This document shows, piece after piece, positions 5,965-6,879 of a DNA stretch of 6,879 bases. A model generated the notes under the pieces. That model had not been told where the DNA came from, ran no database searches, and was given only the letters and a program-made list of their open reading frames with translations. The translations under genes were made by a program, and so were the position numbers. The stretch comes from Alphaproteobacteria bacterium UBA7488. Its GTDB lineage: Bacteria; Pseudomonadota; Alphaproteobacteria; CAAHEQ01; UBA3637. Every line of letters starts with the position of its first letter. The first letter of the stretch is position 1. The DNA is taken from positions 17,123 through 24,001 of the forward strand of contig DLOI01000009.1 in the NCBI GenBank assembly GCA_002477185.1, read 5' to 3'.

Positions 5965-6879
5965 TTATTGGAATCTAAGCGCTTCAATCGGATCCAACTT
6001 CATGGCTTTAATCGCCGGCATCAAACCCGACGCCACGCCAACGATAATGGCAACCGAAGCCGAAATGATAACCGACCACATTGATATAGGTACATGAACG
6101 TCGAAAATTATACCACCGATTTGAGATAGTCCGATGCCGATAACCATACCGACAAAACTGCCCATAAATGAAATCAACACCGATTCGGTTAAAAATTGTA
6201 ATAAAATCCACCTATTTGGTGCCCCCAACGCTTTGCGTGTGCCGATTTCTCGCGTTCGTTCGGTAACGGATACCAACATCATGTTCATAATACCAATACT
6301 ACCGACCAATAATGAAATCGAAGCGATTGAAGCCAATAAAATAGATAAAATTAAACCGATTTTACGGGCTTCATCCAACATTTCCGTCATCAGGCGAATG
6401 GTAAAATCATTATCTTGCGTATCTTTCAAATAGTGGCGCGCACGCAACATATATTCAATTTTTTTACCAACCGATTCCATTTTGTCTTCTTCAGTTACTT
6501 TTACAAAAGCTATGTCCGCAAAATTCGGGCGCCAAGATCCGCGCAACCGTTGCCGTAAAGTGGTAGCGGGCATAATGACAATATTGTCTTGGTCATTGCC
6601 CATCAATCCGTCCCCTTTGGATTTTAACGTTCCGATAACCGTAAATGGTCGATTCCTCAGGCGTATCGTTTTACCCACCGGATTTTGAATACCGAACAAT
6701 TCATCCACCACCGTCTGCCCCAATAATACATACGGCGCCCCAACCTTAACATCTCTGTCCGTAAAACCGATACCGTGTTCAATGTCCCAATTGCCGACCG
6801 TTAAATAATCCGGCGTCGTTCCCAATACCGACACATTCCAGTTATTGGAGCCATACACGGCTTGCGCTGTCGTATTCAC
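5965..6879 (-). CDS. MacB/FtsX-type ABC transporter permease, C-terminal part, cut by the right window edge
   Basis: The frame is open to the right edge; its first visible codon, GTG at 6879, is probably an internal valine, because the N-terminal membrane helix of this family is missing. The 304 visible residues include most of the MacB periplasmic core domain (about 1-165), with typical segments such as NPVGKTIRLR at 66-75. Three membrane segments follow, at about 175-203, 228-256 and 266-290. Between the first two, VTERTREIGTRKALGA (205-220) is the conserved cytoplasmic segment of MacB-like permeases, and the protein ends in the usual DPIEALRFQ. Such proteins work with an ATPase, often plus a periplasmic adaptor, to export peptides, drugs or lipoproteins by mechanotransmission. 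The substrate cannot be told here. A complete stand-alone permease would be about 400 residues; a fused ATPase beyond the edge cannot be excluded. No convincing terminator follows. Confidence 0.92.
   Translation of the reverse strand: MNTTAQAVYGSNNWNVSVLGTTPDYLTVGNWDIEHGIGFTDRDVKVGAPYVLLGQTVVDELFGIQNPVGKTIRLRNRPFTVIGTLKSKGDGLMGNDQDNIVIMPATTLRQRLRGSWRPNFADIAFVKVTEEDKMESVGKKIEYMLRARHYLKDTQDNDFTIRLMTEMLDEARKIGLILSILLASIASISLLVGSIGIMNMMLVSVTERTREIGTRKALGAPNRWILLQFLTESVLISFMGSFVGMVIGIGLSQIGGIIFDVHVPISMWSVIISASVAIIVGVASGLMPAIKAMKLDPIEALRFQ

Noticed and set aside
6008..6688. Open frames of 67-99 codons within the MacB-type permease gene on both strands
   Set aside because: They are shadows of a clearly conserved permease frame and have no family features.

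Overview
The window reads as an AT-rich Gram-negative bacterial chromosome segment. Gram-negative is inferred from a Sec-exported M48 protease with a TPR tail of the BepA/YfgC type and a MacB-type ABC permease. The [FeFe]-hydrogenase maturation genes imply an anaerobic or fermentative lifestyle. An anaerobic alphaproteobacterium is a plausible guess, but nothing here proves it. There are no RNA genes, CRISPR arrays, insertion sequences or phage genes, and no gap without a gene exceeds about 200 bases.

Layout: (1) 1-32, the first codons of a minus-strand gene leaving the left edge. (2) 144-1442 (+), an exported M48 metalloprotease with C-terminal TPR-like helices, divergent from that partial gene across a 111-bp spacer that holds two inverted repeats. 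(3) 1443-1542, a short convergent spacer. (4) 5122 down to 1543 (-), a compact operon hydG-hydE-hydF that encodes the complete H-cluster assembly machinery of [FeFe]-hydrogenase; hydG and hydE overlap, and hydF follows after 63 bp with its own strong ribosome binding site. (5) 5123-5323, a divergent promoter region with one good sigma70-like promoter facing each way. (6) 5324-5908 (+), an unrecognised 194-residue protein with a soluble N-terminal part and a late hydrophobic segment. (7) 5965-6879 (-), the C-terminal part of a MacB/FtsX-type ABC permease that enters from the right edge.

How the genes work together: HydG turns tyrosine into CO and cyanide bound to iron, HydE processes the HydG product toward the two-iron subcluster, and HydF is the GTPase scaffold that delivers the subcluster to the apo-hydrogenase. 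The hydrogenase itself (hydA) is not in the window, so the operon must act on an enzyme encoded elsewhere. The flanking protease, hypothetical protein and ABC permease have no evident functional link to hydrogenase maturation. I see no clearly new multi-gene system here. The most unusual local features are the internal lipoprotein-like module of the 194-residue protein and the possibly leaderless start of the M48 gene.
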